Source: Cylindrotheca closterium
Lineage: Eukaryota; Bacillariophyta; Bacillariophyceae; Bacillariales; Bacillariaceae
Direction: 5' to 3'
DNA: 64,000 nt
Assembly (NCBI GenBank): GCA_933822405.4
Contig: CAKOGP040001668.1
Span: 310,001-374,000, forward strand
Under the pieces are notes generated by a model, which was given only the letters and a program-made list of their open reading frames with translations, did no database searches and had not been told where the DNA came from. This document shows positions 10,377-21,229 of this stretch, piece after piece (position 1 is the stretch's first letter; each line of letters starts with the position of its first letter). Both the position numbers and the translations under genes were made by a program.

Positions 10377-11162
10377 ATGTCTGCTTCCAGCGACTGCTGT
10401 CCTCCTGGATCTCACCAAGCACCTATTTTACAAGGCGATTCGGAAGCCCAATCCAAAGGGAGTCTGATTACCCTTGGTGAATCCACTCCATGTTACTATA
10501 CTCCGGCTGGTGGTGGTGACAAAGAGTTCGCCTCGTCAAAAGGAATCATTGCATACACGGACGTTTGGGGATTTCAATCCAGAATCCACAGTCTTTGCGA
10601 TTATTTGGCTGTAAATGGGAATTTCCACGTGATATGCGTCGATTGCTTTCGAGGAGAAACCAAGGACGATCATCCCGACATGTTGGCCTGGTTTCAAAGT
10701 GTTCCGTACGACCCTGTGGTGGCCAAGGACACGGAAGTCTGTCGGGAATATTTGATAAACAAGCTAAATTGCGATTCAATAGGCGCTATTGGATTTTGTT
10801 GGGGCGCCTGGGCCATTGGTAAAGTCTTTCAGCAAGACGGAGCCTCCATTTATAATGCAGCGGTGGCATTTCATCCAAGCTTCAAGGTGGAACGCCTTGC
10901 CTTTGGAGGAGATGACATCAAACTGATGCAAGGAATTTCATCTCCACTTTTATTAATGCCTGGAAGCAACGATGCAGAGTATACAATGCCAGGAAGTTCT
11001 GAATTTCAGGTACTATTGAAGAACGGAAGCAAGAGTATTGAATTTCCTGAGGTCCTTCACGGATGGATGACACGAGGGGACAGGACGGATACAAAGATTG
11101 ACAGAGCTATCACGGAGGCGCTGCGGCAGGCATTGGATTTTCTTACGCATAATTTGAAGTAA
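10377..11162 (+). CDS. Dienelactone hydrolase family protein
   Basis: A single exon encodes 261 residues, the usual length for the dienelactone hydrolase (DLH) family of alpha/beta hydrolases. The catalytic triad is visible: nucleophile Cys141 in GFCWGA, Asp199 in PGSNDAEY and His228 in LHGWM. The early YTDVWGFQSRI segment and the DCFRGE motif are also typical of eukaryotic DLH-like proteins. There is no signal peptide, so the enzyme is probably cytosolic. The physiological substrate (a lactone or ester) cannot be told. The gene converges with the ABC-F gene; the stop codons are 57 bp apart. Confidence 0.9.
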   Translation: MSASSDCCPPGSHQAPILQGDSEAQSKGSLITLGESTPCYYTPAGGGDKEFASSKGIIAYTDVWGFQSRIHSLCDYLAVNGNFHVICVDCFRGETKDDHPDMLAWFQSVPYDPVVAKDTEVCREYLINKLNCDSIGAIGFCWGAWAIGKVFQQDGASIYNAAVAFHPSFKVERLAFGGDDIKLMQGISSPLLLMPGSNDAEYTMPGSSEFQVLLKNGSKSIEFPEVLHGWMTRGDRTDTKIDRAITEALRQALDFLTHNLK

Positions 11163-11219
11163 TCAGAGTATAGTAAACACAACAATCATGTATTGTAGCA
11201 ATAGCAATGTATTGGGAGC

Positions 11220-13346
11220 TCATTGGAGTTTCAGTTGAAATGACTTCAAGTAGGCATCGATTCCGCCGTCGATGCGACGTAACTTTCCTTCCTCCGGAAT
11301 CAGAACAGCACATTTGACATCTTCTAGGGATCGTACAAAGAAGACATCCTGGCTGACCATGACAACGGTACCATTCCATTGTTTCAATCCATAGATCAAT
11401 GCTTGGACACTTTGGACATCCAGATTGGAAGTTGGGTTGTCCAGAATGAGCACTTGAGGGCTTTCCAACATGACCGTTGCCAAGGCAAATCGGCACTTTT
11501 CACCACCACTCAAAAAGCACAAGGGAGTCTTGGCTTGAGTGGTTGGTGAGAGTCCAAAAGATGCCAAGTGGCCACGAAGGAACTCTTCCGTCTTTTGATG
11601 GTACTTGTCTGTCAAATAGTCTAGTGCTGTTGTCGAGACGCCAACAGATTCCAAAATGCCATCCACCAAATCGGCATCGAAATAGCCAATGCTCACACCA
11701 GATGCATGATATACTGCACCTTCTACTGGATCTAGCTGTTTGGCTAAAATCTTGAGCAATGTGGATTTGCCGCAAGCTGTTTTTCCAAGAATACAGTATC
11801 GAGAGCCCTCTTCGATGCACAGAGCAACGTAGTCAAATAGAAATCCAGCCTTTTTAACAATCTGGATTTCATCTGCCTTCTTTTCATCACTGACAACTAC
11901 CATTTCCTCTCCCGCATTGTTGCTGTCCAAGTTATATCCATGGCCGACATCTAGAGCGGTAATCAAAGGTTCGCCCCATGTGCAATTGACTTTTGGAAGA
12001 CTAAAGAGATGGAATAAATCAAACATCGAGACACAAGTTAGAATTCGACCAAGGATTGATTCCGGGATCCAGCAAAGCCGAATAGTTACTCACATAAATT
12101 GAACTTCCTTGTCTGGAACCACCTTCAAGATTTCCGAAAGCTTTAGCCTTTGAGTGGGGGTGAGTCCTTTTCGAGGCAGAGGAATGTTTGCTGAAGCATT
12201 CAACGACTTTTCCAATGATTCATGTTTGTTCAGTTTTTTTCTTTGAGCCGCAACCGCCCTGGCCTTCTTCTTGGCACCTCCGCGCTTTGGAACTGGTTTG
12301 TCTTTCAAGTGTTGCAGTGTGGTTTTCAGTTTGCCTCGCTTCTTTTCCATCTTGATAGATTTCTGAATATCATGCATCTCTTGTTGATCTCTCATTAGCC
12401 TGTATGAATCGTAGTTTCCCGGATAATAGAATAGTTTCTTCATGTTCACATCGATGATGTCTGTTGCAACATCATTGATCAAATCAATGTCGTGAGAGAC
12501 CAAGACGACGGTCGCTGGTGACATTTCGATCAGCCTCCTCAGCTGAATCAAGCCCAAGATGTCAAGGTTGTCAGTGGGCTCGTCCAACAGCAGCAAATTA
12601 GTGAACGAGCAAACCCAAGCAACTGCCAGCAACACTCTCTTTCGTTGTCCCAGTGACAGTTCCTCGCAACTACGACTGATGTCGCCGTCCCGAATTCCAA
12701 AGTCGTGGAGTGCTTCCTTGGCTTGATGTTGCACAGAGGATTGGTCGGATTGTAGCTGTTCTTCCAACATGGACATTTCCTCGCAAATTGTTTCCATCTT
12801 ATCTTGTTCTTCATCCACATTCAGCTGATCCAGTTGTTCTGATAGCTCTTCGAGTCGATTTTCAGTAGAGGCAGACGCTGAAATGTTGGTCTCGTTATAG
12901 TATTGTGAGATGACTTCGACAGGGTGTTTGGACAAGAGAGAAGGATGTAGTTCAGGGGGTATATATATTGAAGTCCAGCTTGTTGACCATCCAGGAATCT
13001 TTTGTGCATCCATTCGTTTCAACAAGCTAGACTTTCCGCATCCATTCTTGCCAATCAGAGTGTAGACATGTCCGTGAAGAAGTTTAATGTTGGCTCCCTC
13101 CAAAAAGGGTGCTCCCTTTAGGTACTGGAGTCTTACGTTGTCCAAGACGACGTCCTTAGGCTGGACAGTTCGCCTGCCAAGTCCGCGACCACCCTTTCCT
13201 CGGCCTCCCCACAAGCCACTCTTGTGGTGAGTTGGTTCATCTTCTTGTTCTTGCTGTGCTAGGATCTCTCCCCAAACGGACGCGTAACAATCTGTATCAT
13301 CCAGGGAAGTTTGTTGCGCTTGTGTGATTTCCGAAGATGCCGGCAT
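11220..13346 (-). CDS. ABC-F family ATPase
   Basis: Two exons (13346-12094 and 12000-11220) flank a 93-bp intron (GTGAGT/TAG). The product is 677 residues. It has two ABC nucleotide-binding domains and no membrane segments, as in the ABC-F family (GCN20/ABCF type), which acts on ribosomes and translation. Domain 1 has the Walker A motif GKNGCGKSS, the signature LSLGQRKR and Walker B LLLLDEP. Domain 2 has GKTACGKST, the signature FLSGGEKCR and LILDNPTS. A Lys/Arg-rich linker (KRGGAKKKARAVAAQRKK) separates the two domains. In domain 2 the catalytic Glu after the Walker B Asp is replaced by Asn (LILDNP), so that site may be hydrolysis-deficient. The N-terminus is Gly/Arg-rich. Confidence 0.9.
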
Positions 13347-13810
13347 AGGCGTGAACTTCTTTCGTCTCTTTATTAAAATGGAGGAACTTTGGCTTTATGA
13401 CGTGATGTACAGTATTGTGCAGTGTGCAGGTCTTTGTTATTGCGTTTTGGAAACGTGCTTGACGATACGATCGACTGATTGATTGATTCGATTGATTCGA
13501 TTCTAAATGTTGCGGGACTTCCTTCGATCGGTGACTCGATGCGTCAGAGTCAGTCCCCGTCATCCGTCATCATCTGCATTACTGGTGTTGCGATGACTTG
13601 TTCAGTCCAACACATAAACAGAGGATACTTCGGAATTCTTTCACTTTTCTGTTGCAACAGATTTTTTTCTACATTGACCAGGCAGCAAGTTGATCAAAAG
13701 GAACTAGACTCGAAGACATCAGAAGAATCCCTTCAGCTGTTTGTGAGGATATGAAAAAAAGCCGATTCCTCTAAGAACTTTTTGTTATATATAGAACCAA
13801 TACAATCATC
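13347..13810. other. Intergenic divergent promoter region
   Basis: This tract lies between the ABC-F gene (minus) and a plastid-type protein gene (plus). It contains a GATT/GATTC low-complexity run near 13470-13505. A TATATATAG string at 13786-13794 sits very close to the next start codon. No gene is seen. Confidence 0.45.
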
Positions 13811-14848
13811 ATGAGGCGTCATTCAGTTATACGAGGGCACCGGTTGGTAGTGACACTGATAATTTTGGTATGTAACGCATTCGAAGGACTCTCTTGGCTA
13901 CCGACTGTCAATGCATTTTCTTATGCGAACCACTACCATCGTGAAAGCCGTCATCAACAGTCGTATTCTCATGAACGTCAGCATGGAACCGAATCACGGC
14001 TGTCACCCGGGCTACGATATCAGAAACGAATGAAAAATTCCAAGACGGCGCTAGCATTGGGTGACGACTGGTGGAATTCTTTGAGAGGAATGTTCGAGAA
14101 CTTCACGAATGGCGGCAACTCGGGTGACGACGACCACCTTCCTGCAGGCACCTCAGTCATTGCTTCCATCCCAGGTATGTTTTTTCAAATCATGTTATCG
14201 GCGCTCATATTTTATTTTATATTATTTCTGACGTTTGATGTTCGATAGTCAAATCTCTCAAGCCTGGGGGCCTCAGATTATTTCTCATGTTTTATCTGAT
14301 GGGAGAACAAAACACACCTGACAAGGGGTCTTGGAAGGCCCACCAACCTGACTCCCCACCATCGCCCATGGTGCCGTACTCTTCTTCCACCATCTCTAGT
14401 CTCGATAGCGACGAGATCGACGAAAAAGGCGGCGACACTGAACAGTCGGTTGAGTTTGATTCGTCGTATGTCTTGGAAATGTTCTACAAGGATGCTTCTG
14501 CCATGATTTCCATTGAACTTTTGCCTCACGAGGTACAAATCAAACGATGTGGGAGTCTTCCTTCGACAGCATATCTAATGCATGAGACTGTCCTGGTGGA
14601 GTAAGTTGCCAACGTCGCTGCATCGATGAATCAAGATTTTTCGTCTGACGCATGTCTTTTTCTCTTTTGATTCCTCCCTTCTTGATCGGAACATACAATC
14701 ATGTCCACCATCACCATGACACAGGGGAATCTTGGATGAATTGGCGCAATGCGCTTTCGACGATAGGGTGGAAGAAGCGAACCGACTACTCATATTGTCC
14801 GCACCAGATAGCATTGACAGCGCACGATCCACACTTTCCTTTGCGTAG
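13811..14848 (+). CDS. Probable plastid-targeted protein of unknown function
   Basis: Three exons (13811-14174, 14249-14600, 14725-14848) flank introns of 74 and 124 bp, with GTATGT/TAG and GTAAGT/CAG ends. Together they give an in-frame protein of 279 residues. The N-terminus has a hydrophobic segment (LVVTLIILVCNAF) and the motif TVNAFSY, resembling the signal peptide plus F-motif used for import into diatom plastids. The mature part contains LKPGGLRLFLMFYLMG, a Ser/Asp/Glu linker and a conserved-looking end around FYKDASAMISIEL and LDELAQCAFDDRVEEANRLL. No named domain was recognised. The phase-correct splicing of three exons supports the model. Confidence 0.7.
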
Positions 14849-15179
14849 AGGCTCAGTCACAATGAAGCATGCCAACAAATGGAGTGTTATTGCTGTTGTC
14901 ACAGGACGAGGAAGAGCGCCATGCTGGCAGTAGCCATCCAAACACACTGCATTTATTTGATGTGGCGTGAATCGGAGTCCGAGTTACTGACATACGGAAA
15001 AGGGGCCTCCTTCCTCATGTGCTCATTGCCGCTAGGTTGACAAAACAAATAATCAATATGCATTGCTATTATCATTTTAATTAAAAAATAGTATCATTGT
15101 ATTTTATATCTCTTTGTACAAAACCGAGAAGCGATCGCTTCAAAACTCATTCAACCTTTTCCCATTTGATTCATCCCTT
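14849..15179. other. Intergenic region between convergent genes
   Basis: The 3' flanks of the plastid-type protein (plus) and the hybrid histidine kinase (minus) meet here. The tract is AT-rich near 15050-15110 and no gene is seen. Confidence 0.5.
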
Positions 15180-17036
15180 CTACTTCCTTTCCAACTTGGC
15201 GCAACCGGCATATTTCTCGATCGAACTCAAGACAACCTTGAAGTTCAGCGGTTTTGTCAAATAAGTGGTCATTCCCGCGTCAATGCCGCGCTCTTTGTCA
15301 CCCTTCATGGCCCCAGCCGAAAGAGCCAAGATGGGTATGGGGTTGCTAGCATTGACCTGTTCGATTGCCCGGATCTTTTTTGTTGCACTAAGTCCATCGA
15401 GCTTCGGCATTTGCACATCCATCAAGATTAGAGAAATATCATCGTGTGACTCGTAAAGCGAGACTGCTTCTTCCCCGTTCTGGGCAAGTAAAACTTCGTA
15501 ACCAAATCTGGTGAGCATACGATGAGCGAGCTTTCGGCTCACTGGATCATCTTCAGCTACCAGAACCTTGCCACTGATGAGTTGCCGAGAACTATCTTGT
15601 GGTACGAGACATGTCTTTTTGGGATCTTCTTCCTTAGCACCCAGATTTTTGCCGAGGCGATAAGGAAATGAAAAGATGAAGGAGGAACCACTGCTGCCGG
15701 GTTTCGTTGATGACTCGACACGCAAATTTCCTCCCATCATTTCGACTAGTTTACGAGAGATTGTGAGACCGAGCCCGGTCCCTCCATGCTGTCGTGTATC
15801 GCTGATATCGACTTGTTGGAAGGGCTTGAAAATAGAGTCGACGTGGTCTGGCGGGATTCCTTTACCGGTATCCGACACACTGAACTGCAGCATGTTATCA
15901 TCGACTTTTTGTACTTTCAGCTCAATGTTTCCAACGGTTGTAAACTTAGCTGCATTCGAAACTAGATTGTTAATGACTTGTTGCAGGCGGAACTGGTCTC
16001 CTTGGAGAAAGCCGCTGATTTCGTCATCCACGGTAGTGATGAAATCAAGATGTTCCTTGTTCTTCTGTTGCAGGATCGTGGAGACAAGACTCTTTGTTTG
16101 AGTGATCACCATAGGCAACGAGAACTCTTCATCGCTATTGATGTCCATCTGTCCAGCTTCGATCTTGGATAGATCTAGAATGTCTTGAATGATCATGATC
16201 AAGTGTTCTCCGCTATTTCTTGCGACTTTGAGTCCATCGAAGTTTTCTTTCTTATGCACTTCACTCAATGCATTGGACTGAAAATGGACGATCAAGAATT
16301 AGGAACATGGGAGGTTAGCGGCATAAAAGGGGCTGCCAAAATGGCAAAGTGCGTATGAACTTACCAGTGCTAAGTCGATGTGTCCGATGACTCCGTTCAG
16401 AGGTGTTCTGATCTCATGGCTCATGTTCGCAAGGAAGGCAGACTTGAGTCGATCAGATTCCACAGCCTTGTCCTTCGTAATCCGAAGATTCTGTTCGTTG
16501 AGTTTGGCATCATGGATATCATAGCAAGAACCAATGTATCCCAGAAATGTTCCATCCAGATCATAGAATGGCTGGCCATGATCCCCAATCCAGCGGTATT
16601 CACCGTGCTTGTCCAGCAGGCGGTACTCCATGTAGAAGTATTCCCGCTTATCAAATGCTTTGACATAGGTGTCAAGGCACTTATCAAACTCATCCTTATG
16701 GACTCCCTTGGTCCATCCATTCCCGAACTCTTGTTCGATGGTTTTGCCAGTCCACTCCAACCATGTCTTGTTGAAGTAGTCACATTTCTTGTCTAACCTT
16801 GACCTCCATATAAGGGCTGGAAAGTCTTCAAAGATTTTCAAGTAGAGCTCCTTTGCTGTATTGACCTGAACCTGTTTCTGCTTGAGTTCGGCATTTTCCA
16901 TTTCCAATTCTTCGATACGAGCCTTGTACTGCTCAATCAAATCTTCCACAGGAGGTTTGGGGCCATTTGAAGCAGAAAAAATCTGATTGCGATGCAGCGT
17001 CACAGGGGTGGACATATACCCTTCCGTCGGTGCCAT
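15180..17036 (-). CDS. PAS-domain hybrid histidine kinase
   Basis: Two exons (17036-16365 and 16277-15180) flank an 87-bp intron (GTAAGT/CAG); the product is 589 residues. The order is: a short N-terminus; a coiled coil (about 40-70); a PAS domain (about 70-190, with [21 protein letters not shown] and a PAC-like end [11 protein letters not shown]); a HisKA dimerisation domain with phospho-acceptor His207 in [11 protein letters not shown]; an HATPase_c domain with N-box [10 protein letters not shown] and G-boxes DTGKGIPP and GGTGLGL; and a C-terminal receiver with Asp511 in ILMDVQMP and Lys in YLTKP. All catalytic residues are present, so it should phosphorylate its own receiver. There is no membrane segment, so the sensor is soluble. 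The ATG at 17036 was chosen because the frame above it starts only with TTG. Confidence 0.92.
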
Positions 17037-17128
17037 TGTGTTTCGGTGGTTGCTTGTATTCAAGCTATGCTCTTATTAAAATTTATCTTTTATCTTCAAG
17101 AGAGGTGTTGTGAGAGAAAACTACAGCA

Positions 17129-17140
17129 CCAGGTACCTGG
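17129..17140. promoter_or_regulatory. CCAGGTACCTGG palindrome upstream of histidine kinase
   Basis: A perfect 12-bp palindrome lies 93-104 bp upstream of the histidine kinase start codon. Closely related GGTACC/CCAGGTACC strings recur at 18031, 50886 and 59048. The last is 53-67 bp upstream of another minus-strand gene. It may be a transcription-factor site, but this is inferred from recurrence and position only. Confidence 0.35.
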
Positions 17141-17392
17141 TACAGTATGCGTGGAGCTCAGACTTCGGGTTATACTAGTTTTTCCGGCCAGTGGTTCTTT
17201 GTTGATGTATTTGAACGCTTTGTGACGGTACGAGTATTGAAGAATTACGTTTAGCTTCACGTTAAATACGAGTATTTTATAAAATAAAATATGGTATATA
17301 ATATTACTGTCTTCCTGAAAAGAACAAAGAACCCACGTTCATGATTTTTTCATTCGCATTCGCGTTCCGTTGGCATATTTCAATAAGTATTT

Positions 17393-18452
17393 CATTGACA
17401 CATTCGGGCGCTTTTAACACCGCTACCAGTACCATTTTTTCAATACCGCTGTAGAGTACGCACTTTTGTATCGCAACAGGTAGCTCCAAATTGTGAGGAC
17501 AACTGTGTGCTATCCCTTTTGATCAGTTGCCCACTGACACATGAGCCACATTCCAGTCTTGACAAGATAAAGAAAAAGGAGGAAGGGTGGTTTTCTCAAC
17601 AATGACATTTTGAACTTGATGTTGATGGCAAGAAAACACTGGGGTGCGAACAACTGTAGCTTTCACTTTTGAAGTTGCATTGGTTAGCCTTCCAACAAGC
17701 AACCGTTCCAATCACGCGAGACCTGATAACCATACGATTGGGTGTATCTTCAGTGGTACCGGTATCTACGATGTTACTGTTTACATTCTGCACCCATTCG
17801 TCATGATCATGCTCGTCATGACAAATACTCCTGACTCTTGGGCGCGGAATGGTTACTAGTTGGAAGGCTGATCAATTTCACTACGTACATGCTTCACCCA
17901 TTCGTCATGCCCGTGCCCGACTAGAATGTTATCGACAATTCACCACCATTGCATGTGTTGGAATTCGCCTGGCTAATATGTGTTTCATTGACACATTGGG
18001 GCGCTTTTCCCACCGCTACCATCGCACGTGTACCAGGTACAGTAGCTTCAAATTGTGGGCGCAACGTCTTTTGTTCACTCGCCCACTGACACATAAAAGC
18101 CACACTCACAGTCGTGACGAGATGAAGAAACCGGAAGAAGGGTCGTGGCTTTCTCAACAACGCCACATTGCACTTGATGTTGATGCATACAAAAACATTG
18201 GGGTGCGTACTGTAGCTTCTTTCGTTTTGTGCCAGGGAAGAATAGCTAAATGGAATGTCCTGCAGTTGCATCGGTTAACCTTTCAACTAGAACCGTTCCA
18301 ATCACGGGAATCCTCAAAAGCTATACGATTGGATGTATCATCAGTGCTATCTACAATGTTACTGGGTTTCGTCATGATCATGCTCGTCAGAGGACGTTGT
18401 TGAAAAATACTGACTCTTGGGATTGGGATAGCTACTAGTTGGAAGGCTGATC
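17393..18452. repeat. Diverged tandem duplication, ~593-bp offset
   Basis: Copy A (about 17393-17878) and copy B (about 17986-18452) share, in order: CATTGACACATT-GGGCGCTTTT, CACCGCTACCA, a GTAGCT-CAAATTGTG block, GCCCACTGACACAT, CACTTGATGTTGATG, GGGGTGCG…CTGTAGCTT, AACCGTTCCAATCACG, ATACGATTGG-TGTATC, and CTAGTTGGAAGGCTGATCA. Substitutions and indels are scattered and no reading frame is conserved between the copies, which argues for non-coding sequence or a dead gene. Confidence 0.7.
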
Positions 18453-18867
18453 ATTGCGTGTGTTGAAATTCAATCGTTGGATCCTTGATTGAATCGCATT
18501 AACCCGTGGTATGAGTCACCGAGTGCGGGAGTCAACTGAGCCCATGATTTGCCTTGTTCCACTATTGTTCCACATTGCTTTTGTTAATTTGTTGGTACTT
18601 GGACATAGTTTTGGCTTCGCTGTCGCATATTTTGCTACTGAGCTAGTTCGATTGAAGTAGAAGGTAAACCCTTCAGATCTTCTGTTATTTGCTGCTATCC
18701 TTTGGGCTCTTCCCTCACTCCAACACATGTATTTCGGTGTTGGAGAGATGATTTTAGGCGCAGAGGCAATCAATAGCGTCGCAGTCTTTAGGAATCGATT
18801 ACCTGTTCACGTATGTATTCCCATCTAGTGTCATAGTCATCCTCCAGCGGTTAGTGCGCACTCGACA

Positions 18868-19362
18868 TCACATTTGTTTGTGATAGCACTGACCCGTGCC
18901 CAGACGCACCATCGCTTCAGCAGGACCAAAAGTTTTGAGTAGCGCAGGAGGCAAGAAACTTCCTTCCTCGCAGACGCATCTCCACTGGTTAGATCGTTCG
19001 AATATGTCTTCCTTGTTGTCTTCGGTCGTGGTGACAGTATCGTTGACCTTGTCTTCAGTTGGAGTTCGGGAATCATCGTTCACATTAGTTTTTGTGGCAT
19101 TCTCTTGTACGCTTTGTTCACCCATGTGATCATAATGTTGCTTGTCATCATTTTCAAACTCTCCAACCACTGGTGTCTTCTTTTCCTCTGCTTGTTTTGA
19201 TGATAACGTTGGTGGCTGTGGTTCATCGATCTCAATTTTGTCTTCCGTTTCAACTGGAGATGACGCAAACCAAAAGTTCACTTGTACAAGCACTACAAGG
19301 CCAATAGTGAGCACTGGAACTAGAAAGGAAGCCAAGGATTGCGATGATGGTTCGTCGTCCAT
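18868..19362 (-). CDS. Small single-pass membrane protein, unknown
   Basis: A single exon encodes 164 residues. One hydrophobic segment lies near the N-terminus (about residues 11-32, FLVPVLTIGLVVLVQVNFWF), preceded by an acidic start, consistent with a signal anchor. The middle is hydrophilic and low complexity (Glu/Asp/Thr-rich). The last 40 residues, WRCVCEEGSFLPPALL… to …GTGQCYHKQM, are more compact and carry three Cys residues, suggesting a small disulphide-containing module. No family is recognised. Codon periodicity and the clean frame support a gene, but the evidence is modest. Confidence 0.5.
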   Translation of the reverse strand: MDDEPSSQSLASFLVPVLTIGLVVLVQVNFWFASSPVETEDKIEIDEPQPPTLSSKQAEEKKTPVVGEFENDDKQHYDHMGEQSVQENATKTNVNDDSRTPTEDKVNDTVTTTEDNKEDIFERSNQWRCVCEEGSFLPPALLKTFGPAEAMVRLGTGQCYHKQM

Positions 19363-19567
19363 GGTTCCTAAAAGTCTCAGTTTTTATGGTCTGAAACTTT
19401 CATGCGTCGTTCGCATCATGCGTTATCGATATCGTTTTTTCAGCAAGGTCCGTCCTCTGCCCGTGACAGAAGTTGATCAGACATCAATGCGAATCGCATC
19501 ATATACTCTGTAGCATCGTCAAAACATCGAAGGTTGGAATCAATCAATCAATCAATCATCGAACATC

Positions 19568-20842
19568 ATGCCTTGGTTCAAACGACTTTTCGGTATTGTA
19601 GGAGGATGTACGCGATCTACGCTTCACAGCAACAGCAATCGTGGAGTTGCATCACCATCGATTCGATGCATTCCGTCTACAATCATGGCAGCTCATCCAT
19701 CCAGAGTACCGCCACCCATACGATTGCTGGACGCCTCCACCGCTTGGCAATGTCGGACGCTCTCTACTACAGCTACGACTGCTACTAACAGTCTCCCCAC
19801 AACTCTACAACGACGTTCTTTTTGGACTACAGGTGGTGAAGGCGATGACAACGACCATCAGGGCACGGAATCCAGTCCACCACGGACCATTACATTGACC
19901 TATAGACAATCCTTTTTGAACAATCCAGCCGCCACTTACCCAGTCTGTGTGTGTACTGCTCAAGGTTTGCGATCCTACATGGAAGATGAGCACTTTTACA
20001 GTCAAGACGGAGAGTTTGCCGCCGTCTTTGATGGCCATGGTGGCGATGCCGTATCCCGGTACCTCCGCAAGAATTTATATGCTAATGTGCAAGCATTCTT
20101 GCCGTCCTTGACAGCAGATGACAATAGCAATGCCGAATCGTCATCATCCACGAAACGTCCCTTTGCCACATTGGAAGATTATCAACATGCCATTACATCG
20201 GCCATTGAAAAAGTGGATCGAGAAGTCCAACGAATCAGTCATTGGAGCTTTCAAGGGAGTACCGCGGTCGCCGTCTGGGTGCACGAAGATCGCGCAAAGG
20301 CAAAAAAGACCATTGTCACGGCCAATGTCGGAGATAGTCGCGCCGTTCTGAGTCGGAATGGAACTGCCTACGACCTGTCCAAGGATCACAAACCAGATGA
20401 TCCAAAGGAAGAAGCCCGGATTGAAGCACTAGGTGGCAAGGTCGTTTGGTGTGGGGATGTGGATAGCGACGGCAATCCCATTCCAGAAGAAGGTATCTAT
20501 CGTGTCAATGGTAATCTAGCCCTGTCACGTGCCGTGGGAGATCGGTCGGAACGACCACATGTGGTGGCCAATCCCGACATTACCTTTCAACCAATTCTGG
20601 AGGGTCATGATAACTTTATTATTGTTGCCACGGATGGACTCTGGGATGTCTTTGACAGTGACGATGCTGTCGATTTTGTCATGTCAATGAGACAAAGTGG
20701 CCATGATCTAGAGAGAATTGCTACGTTGGTGGTAGAGGAGGCCTTGCGTCGAGGAACCTATGATAATGTCACCGTGGTCATTATCTGGCTGGATGAAAAA
20801 GTTGAGGCCAGCAAGCCTGGTGTCGTCGAGCAAGAAATCTAA
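19568..20842 (+). CDS. PP2C-family Ser/Thr protein phosphatase
   Basis: A single exon encodes 424 residues. After an N-terminus rich in Arg, Ser and Thr and poor in acidic residues (possibly a mitochondrial presequence), the PP2C catalytic domain runs from about residue 125 to 410. Visible motifs are SYMEDEH, the metal-binding FDGHGG (Asp155), GSTAV, VGDSRAVL, LSRAVGDR, ATDGLWDV and DNVTVVII. All metal-coordinating Asp residues appear intact, so it should be an active Mg/Mn-dependent phosphatase. A Ser/Asn insertion (DDNSNAESSSS) lies between strands. The starting ATG at 19568 follows an AATC microsatellite. The substrate is unknown. Confidence 0.92.
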   Translation: MPWFKRLFGIVGGCTRSTLHSNSNRGVASPSIRCIPSTIMAAHPSRVPPPIRLLDASTAWQCRTLSTTATTATNSLPTTLQRRSFWTTGGEGDDNDHQGTESSPPRTITLTYRQSFLNNPAATYPVCVCTAQGLRSYMEDEHFYSQDGEFAAVFDGHGGDAVSRYLRKNLYANVQAFLPSLTADDNSNAESSSSTKRPFATLEDYQHAITSAIEKVDREVQRISHWSFQGSTAVAVWVHEDRAKAKKTIVTANVGDSRAVLSRNGTAYDLSKDHKPDDPKEEARIEALGGKVVWCGDVDSDGNPIPEEGIYRVNGNLALSRAVGDRSERPHVVANPDITFQPILEGHDNFIIVATDGLWDVFDSDDAVDFVMSMRQSGHDLERIATLVVEEALRRGTYDNVTVVIIWLDEKVEASKPGVVEQEI

Positions 20843-21229
20843 GCATTTTGGATCGAGAGAGCATTGCTATTGCATTTTTCTTCATGGCCGGGAATCTTTG
20901 CGCAGCAGAACCATACATGCTACTCAAGAATCAACACACGACAGGGCAGAAGATTGTCTCGGATAATGAAAAACAAGGACCTGTTGAAGCAGGAAGGTCC
21001 TGTCGGCTTTGACAGAATTGGACCACCAAAATTCAGGGGGGGCTCCTTGTCTCCTGACCACTAGGACAACCCTTGGTTCTCGAAACGAATGGACGCGACA
21101 AGAGCAAGAAAAGTACGAGCTAGACTAACAAGACGATACAATTGGTTAACATCGTTCGACCTTTTGTGTCCGACTCGTGTCGTCAATTATTTGAACTCAT
21201 GTTGTCCGACAAGTCGCTTTGACGGATGA
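20843..21229. other. Intergenic region between convergent genes
   Basis: The 3' ends of the PP2C gene (plus) and the membrane hydrolase gene (minus) meet here. A small hairpin-like pair AGGACCT…AGGTCCT lies near 20978-21002. No gene is seen. Confidence 0.45.

Larger units (their letters stand above)
17037..18867. other. Long gene-free region with duplicated segment
   Basis: About 1.8 kb without a recognisable gene. It contains the promoter side of the histidine kinase gene (with the palindrome at 17129-17140) and the diverged 593-bp tandem duplication listed separately. A 184-codon plus-strand frame (17849-18403) lies inside the repeat, is not conserved in the other copy and was rejected. 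Confidence 0.5.

Noticed and set aside
17849..18403. 184-codon plus-strand frame
   Set aside because: It spans the junction of the two 593-bp repeat copies and is not conserved as a frame in both.
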